Origin: CAZUDO01 sp964618895
GTDB lineage: Bacteria; Desulfobacterota; Binatia; DP-6
NCBI GenBank assembly: GCA_964618895.1
Contig: CAZUDO010000126.1
Span: 1 to 47,300, forward strand
DNA: 47,300 bases
Direction of reading: 5' to 3'
Position numbers and translations under genes: made by a program. The notes under the pieces were generated by a model. That model worked only from the letters and a program-made list of their open reading frames with translations, had not been told where the DNA came from and ran no database searches. Below, piece after piece: positions 1-7,495 of this stretch. Each line of letters begins with the position of its first letter. Within the stretch, counting starts at the first letter, position 1.

Positions 1-176
1 GTCGCCGCGGCATGGACGATCCTGCGTCGACGCAGGTCGAGGAAGAAAAACACGAAGACCTCACGGAACCGGACGTCGTAGGCCTGCACGAAGTCGCCCA
101 CCCACGTGACGTGGTTGCGTAGAAAGGTCGCCCAGCGTTGCGAGCGTAGATGCCATAAACGGCCATGTTGACGGAT
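1..176 (-). pseudogene. integrase-core transposase fragment
   Basis: Reading leftward from 176, one frame gives a typical start of an rve/integrase catalytic core: a QRWATFLRNHVTWVGDF stretch, then FVQAYDVRFREVFVFF and FLDLRRRRIVHAAA, running off the window edge. In related transposases the W-x-x-DF segment carries the first catalytic Asp, and FFLDLRRRRIVH is the following beta-strand. An in-frame TAA lies immediately upstream (about 177-185) and no good start codon follows it. The helix-turn-helix N-terminus expected of the family is therefore missing and this looks like a decayed copy. The 3' part lies outside the window, so I cannot tell whether the rest of the element is intact. Confidence 0.55.
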
Positions 177-374
177 CCCCCGTTATCAGACGTCCACAAG
201 ACTCCGTTCTAAAGCGGGTAGCCCTGCGGACGTCGCGCATGAAGGGGCCATCGAGGGACGCTCGGCCGGGAGAGCCGTGGACAGCAGGGGGGGTGGAGTC
301 GGCGAGCGAGTTGCCAGCGACGCTGTTCGAGGCCGTGTAGGCAGGCCTGGGCAGCGCTCGTCGTACGGTGTGCG
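177..374. other. no gene recognised
   Basis: Spacer between two transposase remnants. Frames on both strands are open only because of base composition and none gives a recognisable protein. It is probably decayed mobile-element DNA. The stretch 546-669, before the next real gene, likewise shows nothing I can support. Confidence 0.4.
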
Positions 375-545
375 TCAGGCGGGGGTGACGGAGAAGAGGT
401 CCACGGAGGTGGGTGGTGGACGGGAAGGGTGTGCCAATGGCACCTCTGTCGACAAGCCCAGGTGACTGAGGATCTTGCGGACGACCGCTGGCTCATGTGC
501 CCGGCGGGTGGTCGTACTCGGAGCGCCTCCGGGTGCGGTAGCAGG
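375..545 (-). pseudogene. IS91-type transposase C-terminal remnant
   Basis: The leftward frame ending at TGA 375-377 encodes EPAVVRKILSHLGLSTEVP, then a Pro-rich tail ending SVTPA. This resembles the extreme C-terminus of IS91-family (Y2 rolling-circle) transposases, where a conserved (D/E)PAVVRKIL.HLGL motif follows the zinc-binding segment. Upstream the frame is closed by TGA at 546-548, and I do not see the rest of the transposase in any frame, so only a tail survives. The assignment is by recognition of the tail motif. An alternative is a chance open frame, but the motif match over about 17 residues makes that less likely. Confidence 0.45.
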
Positions 546-669
546 TCAGGCGTCGGGCCCGGCGGATGCAACGTGACGGAAACGAAGACGTTGCACGGCT
601 CATGAGAGGGACGTGGATGAGGTCGAGTGACCCGTGCGGGGCGCTGGTACGCCGTGTGCTCGCGGTGGC

Positions 670-921
670 GTGAGTATCCGTCTGCATCCGCATGCCGTGG
701 ACCGACTCCTCGAGCGCGGCGCGACCGAAGCGGAGGTGCGTGCCACGGTGGAGAACGGCGAGCGGTTTCTGGCCCGGCTCGGTCGCACGGGTTTCCGGCA
801 ACACTTCGTCTTCGACGGGCAGTGGCGCGGGGAACCGTACTCGGCCAAGCAGGTCGAACTCTACGCCGTCGAGGAGGGTGATGGTTGGCTGGTAATCACC
901 GTGCTGGTCAAGTACTTTTGA
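670..921 (+). CDS. DUF4258 domain protein (toxin-like)
   Basis: About 83 residues with the DUF4258 pattern: a HPHAVDRLLERGATEAEV helix, then ENGERFLARLGRTGFRQHF, then a strand with VELYAVEEGDGWLVITVLVKYF at the C-terminus. I chose the GTG at 670 because family similarity begins at SIRLHPHAVDR; longer starts add a low-complexity leader. DUF4258 is a small fold of unknown biochemistry, often found beside antitoxin-like partners. The next gene, 16 bases downstream on the same strand, is a DUF2283 protein, and this pairing is common in accessory regions. A toxin-antitoxin-like or addiction role is inferred from pairing, size and location beside transposase remnants; nothing in the sequence shows an enzymatic site. 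Confidence 0.75.
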   Translation: MSIRLHPHAVDRLLERGATEAEVRATVENGERFLARLGRTGFRQHFVFDGQWRGEPYSAKQVELYAVEEGDGWLVITVLVKYF

Positions 922-937
922 GAAAGGAGTTCGCGCG

Positions 938-1177
938 ATGAGGCTCACCTACGATCCCGGACGAAACATCGCCTACATTCGCTTGCAGGAGAAGGGCGTG
1001 CAGGTGAACAGCGTGCGGGTGAGCGATGAGCTGAACGTCGACCTCGCACCGGACGGAACCGTCTACGGCATCGAGTTGCTGAACGCCAACCAGCAGCTCC
1101 GTGCGGGAGACGACGGCGCCTTGGTCGTGATCAACGAGGCCCTCGGCGACCGCCAGGAGATTCGGCTCGGCAGGTAG
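938..1177 (+). CDS. DUF2283 domain protein (antitoxin-like partner)
   Basis: 79 residues. The N-terminus MRLTYDPGRNIAYIRL, the central VSDELNVDLAPDGTVYGIEL and the A/G-rich end match DUF2283, a small beta-rich protein family of unknown function whose hallmark is 'YD...D.LYI.L' followed by 'D...G.v.GiEil'. A strong ribosome binding site (GAAAGGAG) sits about 9 bases before the ATG. The spacing from the upstream DUF4258 gene is 16 bases, so they form a two-gene operon. The partner role is inferred from gene pairing; the residues give no catalytic hint. Confidence 0.8.
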   Translation: MRLTYDPGRNIAYIRLQEKGVQVNSVRVSDELNVDLAPDGTVYGIELLNANQQLRAGDDGALVVINEALGDRQEIRLGR

Positions 1178-1212
1178 CCCGTGCACCGGGCCTGATGTCT
1201 TCGGCCAGACAG

Positions 1213-1626
1213 TCAGGCCGTCGTCAGGTCCGACCGGCGCGCCAGGACGAGTCCTTCGTCATGTATCGTGCGGGCAAAGCGGTCGGCGCGTGCCTGCGAC
1301 GCGATCAGCTCCGCCTCGGTGTAGGCGACGATGTCACAGCCGATACCAGCCCCCGACAGAGCGCGAGCGAGCGGGGGAATACGCTCCAGGAACGGGGCCG
1401 CGCCGTCGCGCAGGACGATCAGTACGTCGGCATCGCTCCCCGGGCCCGCGTCGCCCCGGGCCAGCGAGCCGAAGACGCGCACCTCGAGCACGTCGGCGCG
1501 TTCGTGAACAAGCGCACGCGCCCGCTCGCGCAGCCGCGCCAGCACGCCGTCGCGGTCGAGGCGAAAGACGCGCACGTTACGGCCGCGGTAGCATTCCTCG
1601 ACAGACTGCAAGGATCGCCTCCGCAT
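1213..1626 (-). CDS. MNT-type nucleotidyltransferase, antitoxin of HEPN pair
   Basis: A minimal nucleotidyltransferase of up to 137 residues. The Pol-beta-type signature is clear: VFGSLARGDAGPGSDADVLI, i.e. GS, a 9-residue spacer, then the metal-binding D-x-D. It is transcribed after the HEPN gene and overlaps it. With the ATG at 1626 the overlap is 50 bases, and a GTG at 1575, one base past the HEPN stop, is an alternative start that would give about 120 residues and still keep the whole domain. In characterised MNT/HEPN modules the MNT protein AMPylates or otherwise neutralises the HEPN partner. That role is inferred here from the pairing. Confidence 0.8.
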   Translation of the reverse strand: MRRRSLQSVEECYRGRNVRVFRLDRDGVLARLRERARALVHERADVLEVRVFGSLARGDAGPGSDADVLIVLRDGAAPFLERIPPLARALSGAGIGCDIVAYTEAELIASQARADRFARTIHDEGLVLARRSDLTTA

Positions 1627-1987
1627 CGGCTATGGCGCGCGTCGCCTCGTCACGGGTGTAGAAGTCGCGCGGCGCGCCACCGGCGAGACCGTTCGGGTAG
1701 CGCGTCGGAATGTAGAGCTTGTCGAGCTGCCGGGCGCGATCGAGCAGCGCGTCGTCGATGGCGACCTCGCGCGGGCGCAGGGCCTCCAGCAGCTCGGTCA
1801 CGACGTGGCCCCACGCCTCCTGACCGAGCGCCGCGTGCGCTGCCTTGGCGGCCTTCTCGGCCGCTTGCTGCGCCGCGAAGCACGCCCACTCGTGATGCCC
1901 GGCCGCGAGCGCGTGGCGGGCATGCTCCACGTCCGCCTCGGCCTGGCGCAGCCAGTCGCGCGCTCGTCCCGACATCGACCGGAGCAT
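1577..1987 (-). CDS. HEPN domain protein (MNT partner)
   Basis: 136 residues, mostly helical: ARDWLRQAEADVEHARHAL, then CFAAQQAAEKAAKAA, ending in LDKLYIPTRYPNG and DEATRAIADAEAIL. This is the PF05168-type HEPN pattern, including the conserved YIPTRYP segment. An internal Met at residue 5 (SGRARDW follows) may be the true start. I do not see the R-x4-6-H RNase motif of ribonuclease-type HEPN toxins, so an RNase function is not supported by sequence. The gene is first in a two-gene leftward unit with the MNT nucleotidyltransferase. It could act as a toxin or as a nucleotide or polynucleotide-binding regulator; the pairing is secure, the activity is not. Confidence 0.8.
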   Translation of the reverse strand: MLRSMSGRARDWLRQAEADVEHARHALAAGHHEWACFAAQQAAEKAAKAAHAALGQEAWGHVVTELLEALRPREVAIDDALLDRARQLDKLYIPTRYPNGLAGGAPRDFYTRDEATRAIADAEAILAVCRGMLPRP

Positions 1988-2045
1988 AGCCCTTTGCGGA
2001 GAGCGGGTCGACGGACGGTGGCGCGGCCGAGGCCCGCGTGCCCGC

Positions 2046-3455
2046 TCACGGCAGCGTCACATCCAGCCGCGTCACCTTGCGCCCGCGCCGGATCACCCAC
2101 GCCGCCGTCCCCGCGGCGGTGAACTTGGGTCCCCACAGCACGTCGTCGAAGGCGGCGAGCACGCCGTCATCGAGGCCGAGCTGCGGGCGCGGGCCGCGCC
2201 GCCCCTGCCAGGCGAGGTGGCGGCCGCCGGCGTCGAGCCGTGGGCGCCACACTTCGTCGAAGCGCAGGCGATAGGGGCGGCCGTTCACGTAGTACGTCCA
2301 TCGCAGGTGCGGTGCGGTGTCGGCACCGCCCCAGGCGGCGCGCACGCCGTCATCCCCGAAGCGGAGGCCCCACACCTGGCGATAGGGGCCGTGGCGGCTG
2401 CCGTCCACCACCACGCGGGCGTCCTGGCCGAAGATGCTCTGCTCGATGCACGCGTAGGCGATGTGCCGGCCGTCGGGCGACAGCAGCGGCGGCTGGCTGT
2501 CGCCGGGCGACGCGCAGGTGATGCCGTCGACCAGGGCGCCGTCGCGCACGACGCGCCAGCGCTCGTCCGGGCCGGCGGGGCGCTCCCACCACGCCACCAC
2601 CGGCGCGTCGTCGGCGACGGCGAGCGCGTCGGCCGCGATGGTGGTGAGCGTTGCGGTGCTGTCGTCGTGGGTCACGCGGATGTTGCCGTGCGTGACCCGG
2701 CTGTCGCCGAAGGTGCCGAGACGGGCGTCGTCGCGCAGCAGCACCCAGGCATCGTGATCGCGCGCCAGGACGAGGAGGCTGCCGTCGGACAGATAGCGGA
2801 CGACGGACTGCACCGCGTCGGTGGGCGTGAGGGCGAGGAGCGCGCCGCTGCCGCCGGCCGGGGAGGTGAACGTCCGCCGCACGGCGCCGTCGACCACCAG
2901 CGCGACCGTGTTGTCGTCGCTGCGGGCGAGATGGGCGACGTGCGCGCCGTCGGGGCTGAAGGTGACGAGCGAGGCATCGGCGGAGCGGCCGAGCTCACGG
3001 CCATCGGCCAGGACGGCGATGCGGCGCGCCGGGCCGCTGCCGACCGGGCCGGTGACCGCCCAGTGACGCCCGTCGGCGCTGAACACGAGCGCGCCGGGAC
3101 GGGCGAACTCGGTGGCGACTTCGACGCCTTCGACGATCAGGAGCAGGCCGGGGCGTATCGGGTCGCGGGCCCAGTAGAAAAGCCGCCGCGCCGCAGGCGA
3201 AAACTGCGGCGCCGACGTCTCGGGATAGGGTGCGCCGGGCGCCCCGTTGCGGACCACGCGTTGTCCATCGGGAGTGCGTTCGGCGAAGGCGACCGTCTCG
3301 CCGTCGTCGGCGACCGCGAGCGTGCCGCGGAGCGCGTCTGCGTCGAGCACGGCCAGGTGCCGCTTGTGGACCCGCGGGACGTCCGAACGACAGCCGAGTC
3401 CACCGAGCGTGAGCACCAGCGCCACCAGGGGGCCGGTCTTTCCTCCGGGCGGCAA
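2046..3455 (-). CDS. exported PD40/TolB-like beta-propeller protein
   Basis: 469 residues. An N-terminal hydrophobic segment (LVALVLTLGGLGC) looks like a signal peptide, possibly a lipoprotein signal with Cys at about residue 22, although the residue at -3 is not ideal for a lipobox. The rest contains repeated beta-propeller blades of the PD40/TolB type: FSPAARRLFYWA, FSADGRHWAV, FSPDGAHVAHLA, LSPDGRHIAYAC, each an 'FSPDG..iAy' strand. No enzyme site is visible. It is probably a periplasmic or outer-surface scaffold or sensor. It ends 58 bases before the HEPN gene, and its start lies close to the stop of the GST gene upstream on the same strand, so co-transcription with the GST is possible. 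Confidence 0.7.
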   Translation of the reverse strand: MPPGGKTGPLVALVLTLGGLGCRSDVPRVHKRHLAVLDADALRGTLAVADDGETVAFAERTPDGQRVVRNGAPGAPYPETSAPQFSPAARRLFYWARDPIRPGLLLIVEGVEVATEFARPGALVFSADGRHWAVTGPVGSGPARRIAVLADGRELGRSADASLVTFSPDGAHVAHLARSDDNTVALVVDGAVRRTFTSPAGGSGALLALTPTDAVQSVVRYLSDGSLLVLARDHDAWVLLRDDARLGTFGDSRVTHGNIRVTHDDSTATLTTIAADALAVADDAPVVAWWERPAGPDERWRVVRDGALVDGITCASPGDSQPPLLSPDGRHIAYACIEQSIFGQDARVVVDGSRHGPYRQVWGLRFGDDGVRAAWGGADTAPHLRWTYYVNGRPYRLRFDEVWRPRLDAGGRHLAWQGRRGPRPQLGLDDGVLAAFDDVLWGPKFTAAGTAAWVIRRGRKVTRLDVTLP

Positions 3456-3457
3456 GG

Positions 3458-4207
3458 TCAGATCTGCATCACGCCGCGACGCGGGGCGCTCGTGCCCCAG
3501 GTATCAGGCGTGAGCGGCGCCCCCAGCTCGGCCAGGGCGGCGCGATGCTGCGCGATCGGCGTGCGCAGGCAGCGCTCCTCGAACGGCTGCAGGGTGACGA
3601 AGCCGGGCAACCCGAGCACGCGGCCGACGAAGCCCGCCGTGACCGGCCAGCGTGCCGGGTCGACCCGGAAGCGCGCGAAGGCGGCGTTGCGGAAGAAGGT
3701 GGCGACGGCGATGTCGGCGACCGATACCTCGGCGCCGAAGAGAAATCCGTCGGCGGGGAGCTGGGATTCGAGATAGCCGAGCACCGCGGGCACGTCCTCG
3801 GCGAGCGTCCGGTCCACCACCGCGCGGTTGGTCGCTTCGCCCCACACGAACGGCTTGATCGCCACCTCGTTGAAGAGGCGCCAGATGAACACCTCGCCCA
3901 GGCGCGTGTCGGCGAACTCCTCGAGCCAGCGGGCGCGGGCGCGCGCGGCCGGGGTGTGCGGGAAGAGGGCGGGTGTCGGGTAGCGCTCGTCCAGGTACTC
4001 GCAGATGACGGTCGAGTCCGAGAGCGTCACCTGGTCGTCGATCAGCACCGGGATGCGCCGGATGGGGCTCGCTTGCGAGAAGCGGTCGTCGCCCAGGAAG
4101 GGGACGATGGGGTCGATCTGGTAGGGCACACCCTTCAGGCCGAGACACACCAGCACCTTGCGGACGTACGGCGATACGTAGCTGCCGATGACGCGGGCGG
4201 GGTTCAT
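3458..4207 (-). CDS. glutathione S-transferase family protein
   Basis: 249 residues from the ATG at 4207; a longer frame adds only a non-conserved 13-residue leader. The N-terminal thioredoxin-like domain shows SPYVRKVLVCLGLKGVPY, the cis-Pro region IRRIPVLID and the glutathione-binding SDSTVICEYLDERYP. The alpha-helical C-terminal domain carries the N-capping-box-like SVADIAVATFF. The family conjugates glutathione (or a related thiol) to electrophiles or isomerises and dehalogenates them; the exact substrate cannot be read from sequence. The gene is followed after 2 bases by the beta-propeller gene and is divergent from the gene at 4288. Confidence 0.85.
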   Translation of the reverse strand: MNPARVIGSYVSPYVRKVLVCLGLKGVPYQIDPIVPFLGDDRFSQASPIRRIPVLIDDQVTLSDSTVICEYLDERYPTPALFPHTPAARARARWLEEFADTRLGEVFIWRLFNEVAIKPFVWGEATNRAVVDRTLAEDVPAVLGYLESQLPADGFLFGAEVSVADIAVATFFRNAAFARFRVDPARWPVTAGFVGRVLGLPGFVTLQPFEERCLRTPIAQHRAALAELGAPLTPDTWGTSAPRRGVMQI

Positions 4208-4287
4208 GGCGGGCGCATCCTGCCGCGCCCGCCATGCATTCGGCAAGTGCGCGCGCAGAGCGAGTGTGATAGCCGGGCCCCGCGACG

Positions 4288-6018
4288 ATGACGACCACCC
4301 CTCCCGCCAATGTTCCGCCAGGTCCGGGCGCCCCCGGTCGATCCCGACGGCGCCGCCGCCGCGGGCGGGGCGGACCCGAACGAGAGACCCCGACCGCCCC
4401 GGCGCCCAGGAAGCCGCTCGTGCCCGAGGTGAGCCGGGTGGCCGAGTCGACGGCGCCCGCCGACGACCGGCTCACGCCGGCGGAGGTGGCCGAGATGCGC
4501 GGGCACCTGGCCTTTCTCCGCAGCTACAAGGACCTCCTGCGCCTCAAGCTGAACGCGGCCGAGGACCTGCTGGTGAACGGCCACCGCGAGCCGAGCGATC
4601 GCGGCGTGTGCCGCCACCTACTCGCCAAGATCGACCGGACGGCGATCGAGGGCGCCATCACCCGCGAGCCGCTGTGCTCGGATGTCGCCGCGCGCGCGCG
4701 CATGCTCGGCGGGGCGCTGCGCGTCACCGCCGACGTGAGCGTGCTCCTCGACTACCTGGAGACGCTGGCGCACGTGCGCTCGCACGCCGAGGCGGCGGCC
4801 GCGTTCGCCGAGGCCGTGGCGCGTCTCGACTTCGCCGCCGTGTCGGCGGCGCGCTTCGCCCGCCTGCTGCAGGTGCTGGTGGACACGTTCGCCGACCACG
4901 AACGGGTGCAGGTGCTCTTCGGTCTGCTCGGCATGCCGGCCTTCTGCCGGGCATTCGACGCGGCGGCGGGATCGTTCTCGCCCGCCGTGCTGGCGGCGTG
5001 CGCACCGCTGCGGGCGGTGCATCGCCGGCTGCTGGAGGACCGGTCGGTGGTGGAATCGACCGACCTGCTCGCCACCGGCATCGCGCAGGTGCTGTCGGCG
5101 CCCGACCCGGTGCTGCGCGGCTATCCGGAAGCCCTGCGGACGGGCGTGCTGCAACTCGCGCTCGACCTGCCGGGCGTTCCCCCCGAGCTGGCCGACCGGG
5201 CCGCGGGCGTGCTCCTGGCGAGCCTGCCGCGCAGCGACCGTACGTATGCGCGCCTCGCCATCCGGCGCGGCGCCCAGCTCCTGCGGGGCCACGCCGACGA
5301 CCGCGCGCGTGCCGTATTGGAGGAGCTGCGCCGTGCCCATCCGGATCAGCGGCTCGCCGAGCGCTGGCTCGCCGCGCTGGCGGCGCGGCACCTCGGACGG
5401 GTGGCGTTGACGGGCGTCGGACCACCGGCGCGCGGTCGGCTGCAGCAGGCCTTCTGGCTCGACGGCCCGCGTGCGGTGTGGCTGCGGACGGCGGCCGCGG
5501 CGGATGCGGATCGTCTGGCCGGCGAGGCCGGGTTGCAGGCCGGCCTCGCGCTCCCGTGCGTCGCGCCGGTGGTCGAGCACGGCGTGGCGAGCGGGATCCC
5601 CTACGTGGCGATCGCGGCGCCCGGGCAGCCGCTGTCGCTGGCCGGGCCCACGCCGCTCGATGCGGGCATGCGGCTCGGCCTTGCCGGCGCCGCGGCGCGT
5701 GTCCTGCGGGCGCTCGCGCTGGTGGGCGTCGCGCTCCCCGATGCCGAGCCCGAGCGCTTCCTGCACGTGCCGGCGCTGGCGCCGATGCTCCTGCTGGCGG
5801 ACCTCGACGGCGCGGAGCGCGTCGACGCGGCCACGGCGGCGGCGCGCCATGCGACGCACGCGTGCGCGCTGGCGCGGCGGCTCGTGCCCGGCGGTGCGGT
5901 GGCGGGGCTGCCGACGGCGACGGCGACGGCGCTGGCGCAGGCGCTCGGCGGGGTGCCGGAGCTGACGGCGCTGATCGGCGTGCTGGACGACGCGGCGGTG
6001 CACGCGACGTACGAGTAG
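4288..6018 (+). CDS. unrecognised 576-residue protein
   Basis: I do not recognise this protein. Residues 1-55 are Pro/Arg-rich and probably disordered, including an Arg-rich patch (RSRRRRRRGRGG) that could bind nucleic acid. Residues about 65-130 are helical (LTPAEVAEMRGHLAFLRSYKD). The middle is Ala/Leu-rich helical repeat. The C-terminal third (about 375-560) has a layout faintly like a protein-kinase fold (LGRVALTGVGPPARGRLQQAF, GIPYVAIAAPGQPLSLAG) but no catalytic HRD or DFG motif is visible, so if related it is a pseudokinase. There is no signal peptide or membrane span. Codon usage matches its neighbours and GC is normal, so it is likely real. It is divergent from the GST gene and has no obvious operon partner. 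Confidence 0.6.
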   Translation: MTTTPPANVPPGPGAPGRSRRRRRRGRGGPERETPTAPAPRKPLVPEVSRVAESTAPADDRLTPAEVAEMRGHLAFLRSYKDLLRLKLNAAEDLLVNGHREPSDRGVCRHLLAKIDRTAIEGAITREPLCSDVAARARMLGGALRVTADVSVLLDYLETLAHVRSHAEAAAAFAEAVARLDFAAVSAARFARLLQVLVDTFADHERVQVLFGLLGMPAFCRAFDAAAGSFSPAVLAACAPLRAVHRRLLEDRSVVESTDLLATGIAQVLSAPDPVLRGYPEALRTGVLQLALDLPGVPPELADRAAGVLLASLPRSDRTYARLAIRRGAQLLRGHADDRARAVLEELRRAHPDQRLAERWLAALAARHLGRVALTGVGPPARGRLQQAFWLDGPRAVWLRTAAAADADRLAGEAGLQAGLALPCVAPVVEHGVASGIPYVAIAAPGQPLSLAGPTPLDAGMRLGLAGAAARVLRALALVGVALPDAEPERFLHVPALAPMLLLADLDGAERVDAATAAARHATHACALARRLVPGGAVAGLPTATATALAQALGGVPELTALIGVLDDAAVHATYE

Positions 6019-6201
6019 CGGCGCTCACGCCTCGCCGGACGCCACCGCCATCAGGCCGGCTCACCGGAGTCGTCGCCGTAGAGGTCGGGCTCCTCGGCCA
6101 GCCATCGGAAGGCCCGCCTCCGGAGACGAGCCGCGCGATCTCGTGTGCGCGCGTGTCATCGACGTGGGCGCTCCCGATCGCGCCAACGGCCCTGGCGGAC
6201 G

Positions 6202-7440
6202 TCATGGCTCGCGGTCCGCAGCCCCCGTGAACACGCCGCGCGCCATCACCGACCGCTCGGCATCCGCGCGCTGGCGATACACCGCCGTCCTGGTGGCGCG
6301 GATGTCCGCGTCCTCTGGGGCGGCCTGTGCCGCCCATTCGAGCAGGTGACAGGCGAGCGCCAGCTCGCCCTCGGCTGCGAGCGCCGTGGCGCGCTCGGCC
6401 AGGCGCGCGGCGCCACCCGCCAGGGCCGCCACCTCGGCGGCGAGAGCTGCGTCGGGCGCGGGTTTCAGGTGGGCCGGGTTGCCGTCGTACCAGCCGCCAT
6501 ACAGGCGCCAGAGGTTCCGTACCACGAACTCGGGCTCGTCGTAGATGGGCGTCAGGTACGGGCGTTCGAGCAGATGCGCCGGCGCGCGCACCGTGTGCAC
6601 GATGTCGTCGAGCGTCGCACCGGCGTTCATCAGGCGGAGCGTCTCGTCGTGCAGGTACTCGAGGAAGGTCGCCGTCTCGTCGAGCGCCTGCCGCACGCGC
6701 GCCGCACCGCAGATGGGGAAACCGTGGCCGGGGAGAAGCAGCTCGGCCTCGAGCGCCAGCATTGCCCGGAGCGCGCGTGCCCACTCGCGCGGGTAGCGCT
6801 GCACCTTCTGCGGGTTGCCGCAGTTGGGGCTGGCCCAGATGAACAGGTCGCCGGTGCAGAGCACGCGGCGCTCGGGAAGCCACGCCCAGGTGTGGTCGTC
6901 GGTCTCGCCGCGCGCGTGGTGGAGGAGGATGCGGACGCCCCCCACGGCGAGGGTGTAGGTGTCGCGGTAGGTCTCGTCGGGATAGCGGTAGGTCGTCGGC
7001 CAGCGCAGCCCCGGCATGCGGAACTGCCGCCGGTTGATGGCCGCGTTCCAGCCCGCCGTCTCGCGATAGCGATCGAAGCGTGCCGGGACGGCCTCGTGCG
7101 CCAGCACGTGCGGCGCCCGCCACCCCTTGGCACGCGCCTCGTCCTCGAAGGGGCCCACCCCGAACACGTGATCGACGTGCCCGTGGGTGTACACCGCGGT
7201 GTGCACCGGACGCCCCGACCACCCGCGCACCAGGCCGTGCACCTGCCGGGCGGTGAGGAAGCTGCCGGTGTCGACCAGCACCAGGCCGTCGTCGGTGTCG
7301 AGTGCGACGACGTTGGCGAAGCTCGACACGAACGCGATGCCGCGCTCGATCTCCTCCAGCTGGTTGAGGGGCACGATCGGATGCGGCGCCCCCGCCTCGC
7401 CGTTCCACGCCCGATCGGCGAGCGTCGTGATGGTATCCAT
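6202..7440 (-). CDS. alkylsulfatase-like metallo-beta-lactamase hydrolase lacking its SCP2 domain
   Basis: 412 residues, cytoplasmic (no signal peptide). The MBL-fold metal site is intact: THGHVDH (His86, His88, Asp90, His91), later GDLF and LLPGHGFP. The region NLWRLYGGWYDGNPAHLKP and the following helices match the dimerisation part of the SdsA1/BDS1 linear alkylsulfatase family. Those enzymes normally end in an SCP2-like domain of about 120 residues; this protein stops before it, and a free SCP2 protein is encoded just upstream in the same operon. It probably hydrolyses a sulfate ester or related ester of a hydrophobic alcohol; the substrate is inferred from the family only. A strong hairpin (7461-7486) lies between it and the SCP2 gene. 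It is third in a leftward TetR-SCP2-hydrolase operon. Confidence 0.8.
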   Translation of the reverse strand: MDTITTLADRAWNGEAGAPHPIVPLNQLEEIERGIAFVSSFANVVALDTDDGLVLVDTGSFLTARQVHGLVRGWSGRPVHTAVYTHGHVDHVFGVGPFEDEARAKGWRAPHVLAHEAVPARFDRYRETAGWNAAINRRQFRMPGLRWPTTYRYPDETYRDTYTLAVGGVRILLHHARGETDDHTWAWLPERRVLCTGDLFIWASPNCGNPQKVQRYPREWARALRAMLALEAELLLPGHGFPICGAARVRQALDETATFLEYLHDETLRLMNAGATLDDIVHTVRAPAHLLERPYLTPIYDEPEFVVRNLWRLYGGWYDGNPAHLKPAPDAALAAEVAALAGGAARLAERATALAAEGELALACHLLEWAAQAAPEDADIRATRTAVYRQRADAERSVMARGVFTGAADREP

Positions 7441-7460
7441 GGTTGGGTGCGCGAAACGCC

Positions 7461-7486
7461 CCGGCGGGGGGACCGCCCCCCGCCGG
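7461..7486 (-). other. intercistronic stem-loop
   Basis: Perfect 11-bp inverted repeat (CCGGCGGGGGG, 4-base loop, CCCCCCGCCGG) in the 55-base gap between the SCP2 and hydrolase genes. No T-run follows on the minus strand, so it is not a classical intrinsic terminator. It could be an attenuator, a partial terminator that lowers expression of the hydrolase, or an mRNA-stabilising hairpin that protects the upstream SCP2 message. Confidence 0.5.
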
Positions 7487-7495
7487 AACGGTGTC

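Noticed and set aside
209..948. Long leftward open frames (209-571 and 493-948)
   Set aside because: Low-complexity Arg/Pro/Ser-rich products, no recognisable domain; one lies antisense to the DUF4258 gene. They are produced by base composition; only the short IS91-like tail in the third frame is meaningful.
2217..3776. 519-codon rightward frame
   Set aside because: It is the antisense shadow of the beta-propeller and GST genes, which have recognisable motifs on the other strand.
6051..6155. Short leftward open stretch encoding FRWLAEEPDLYGDDSGEPA
   Set aside because: It reads like a protein end, but it is closed by TGA on both sides, lacks a start codon and is only 34 codons; perhaps the relic of a small gene. 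Nothing else is seen in 6019-6201.
4724..7408. 894-codon leftward frame
   Set aside because: Arg/Pro/Ala-rich nonsense that spans the 576-residue gene in antisense and the hydrolase gene in another frame.
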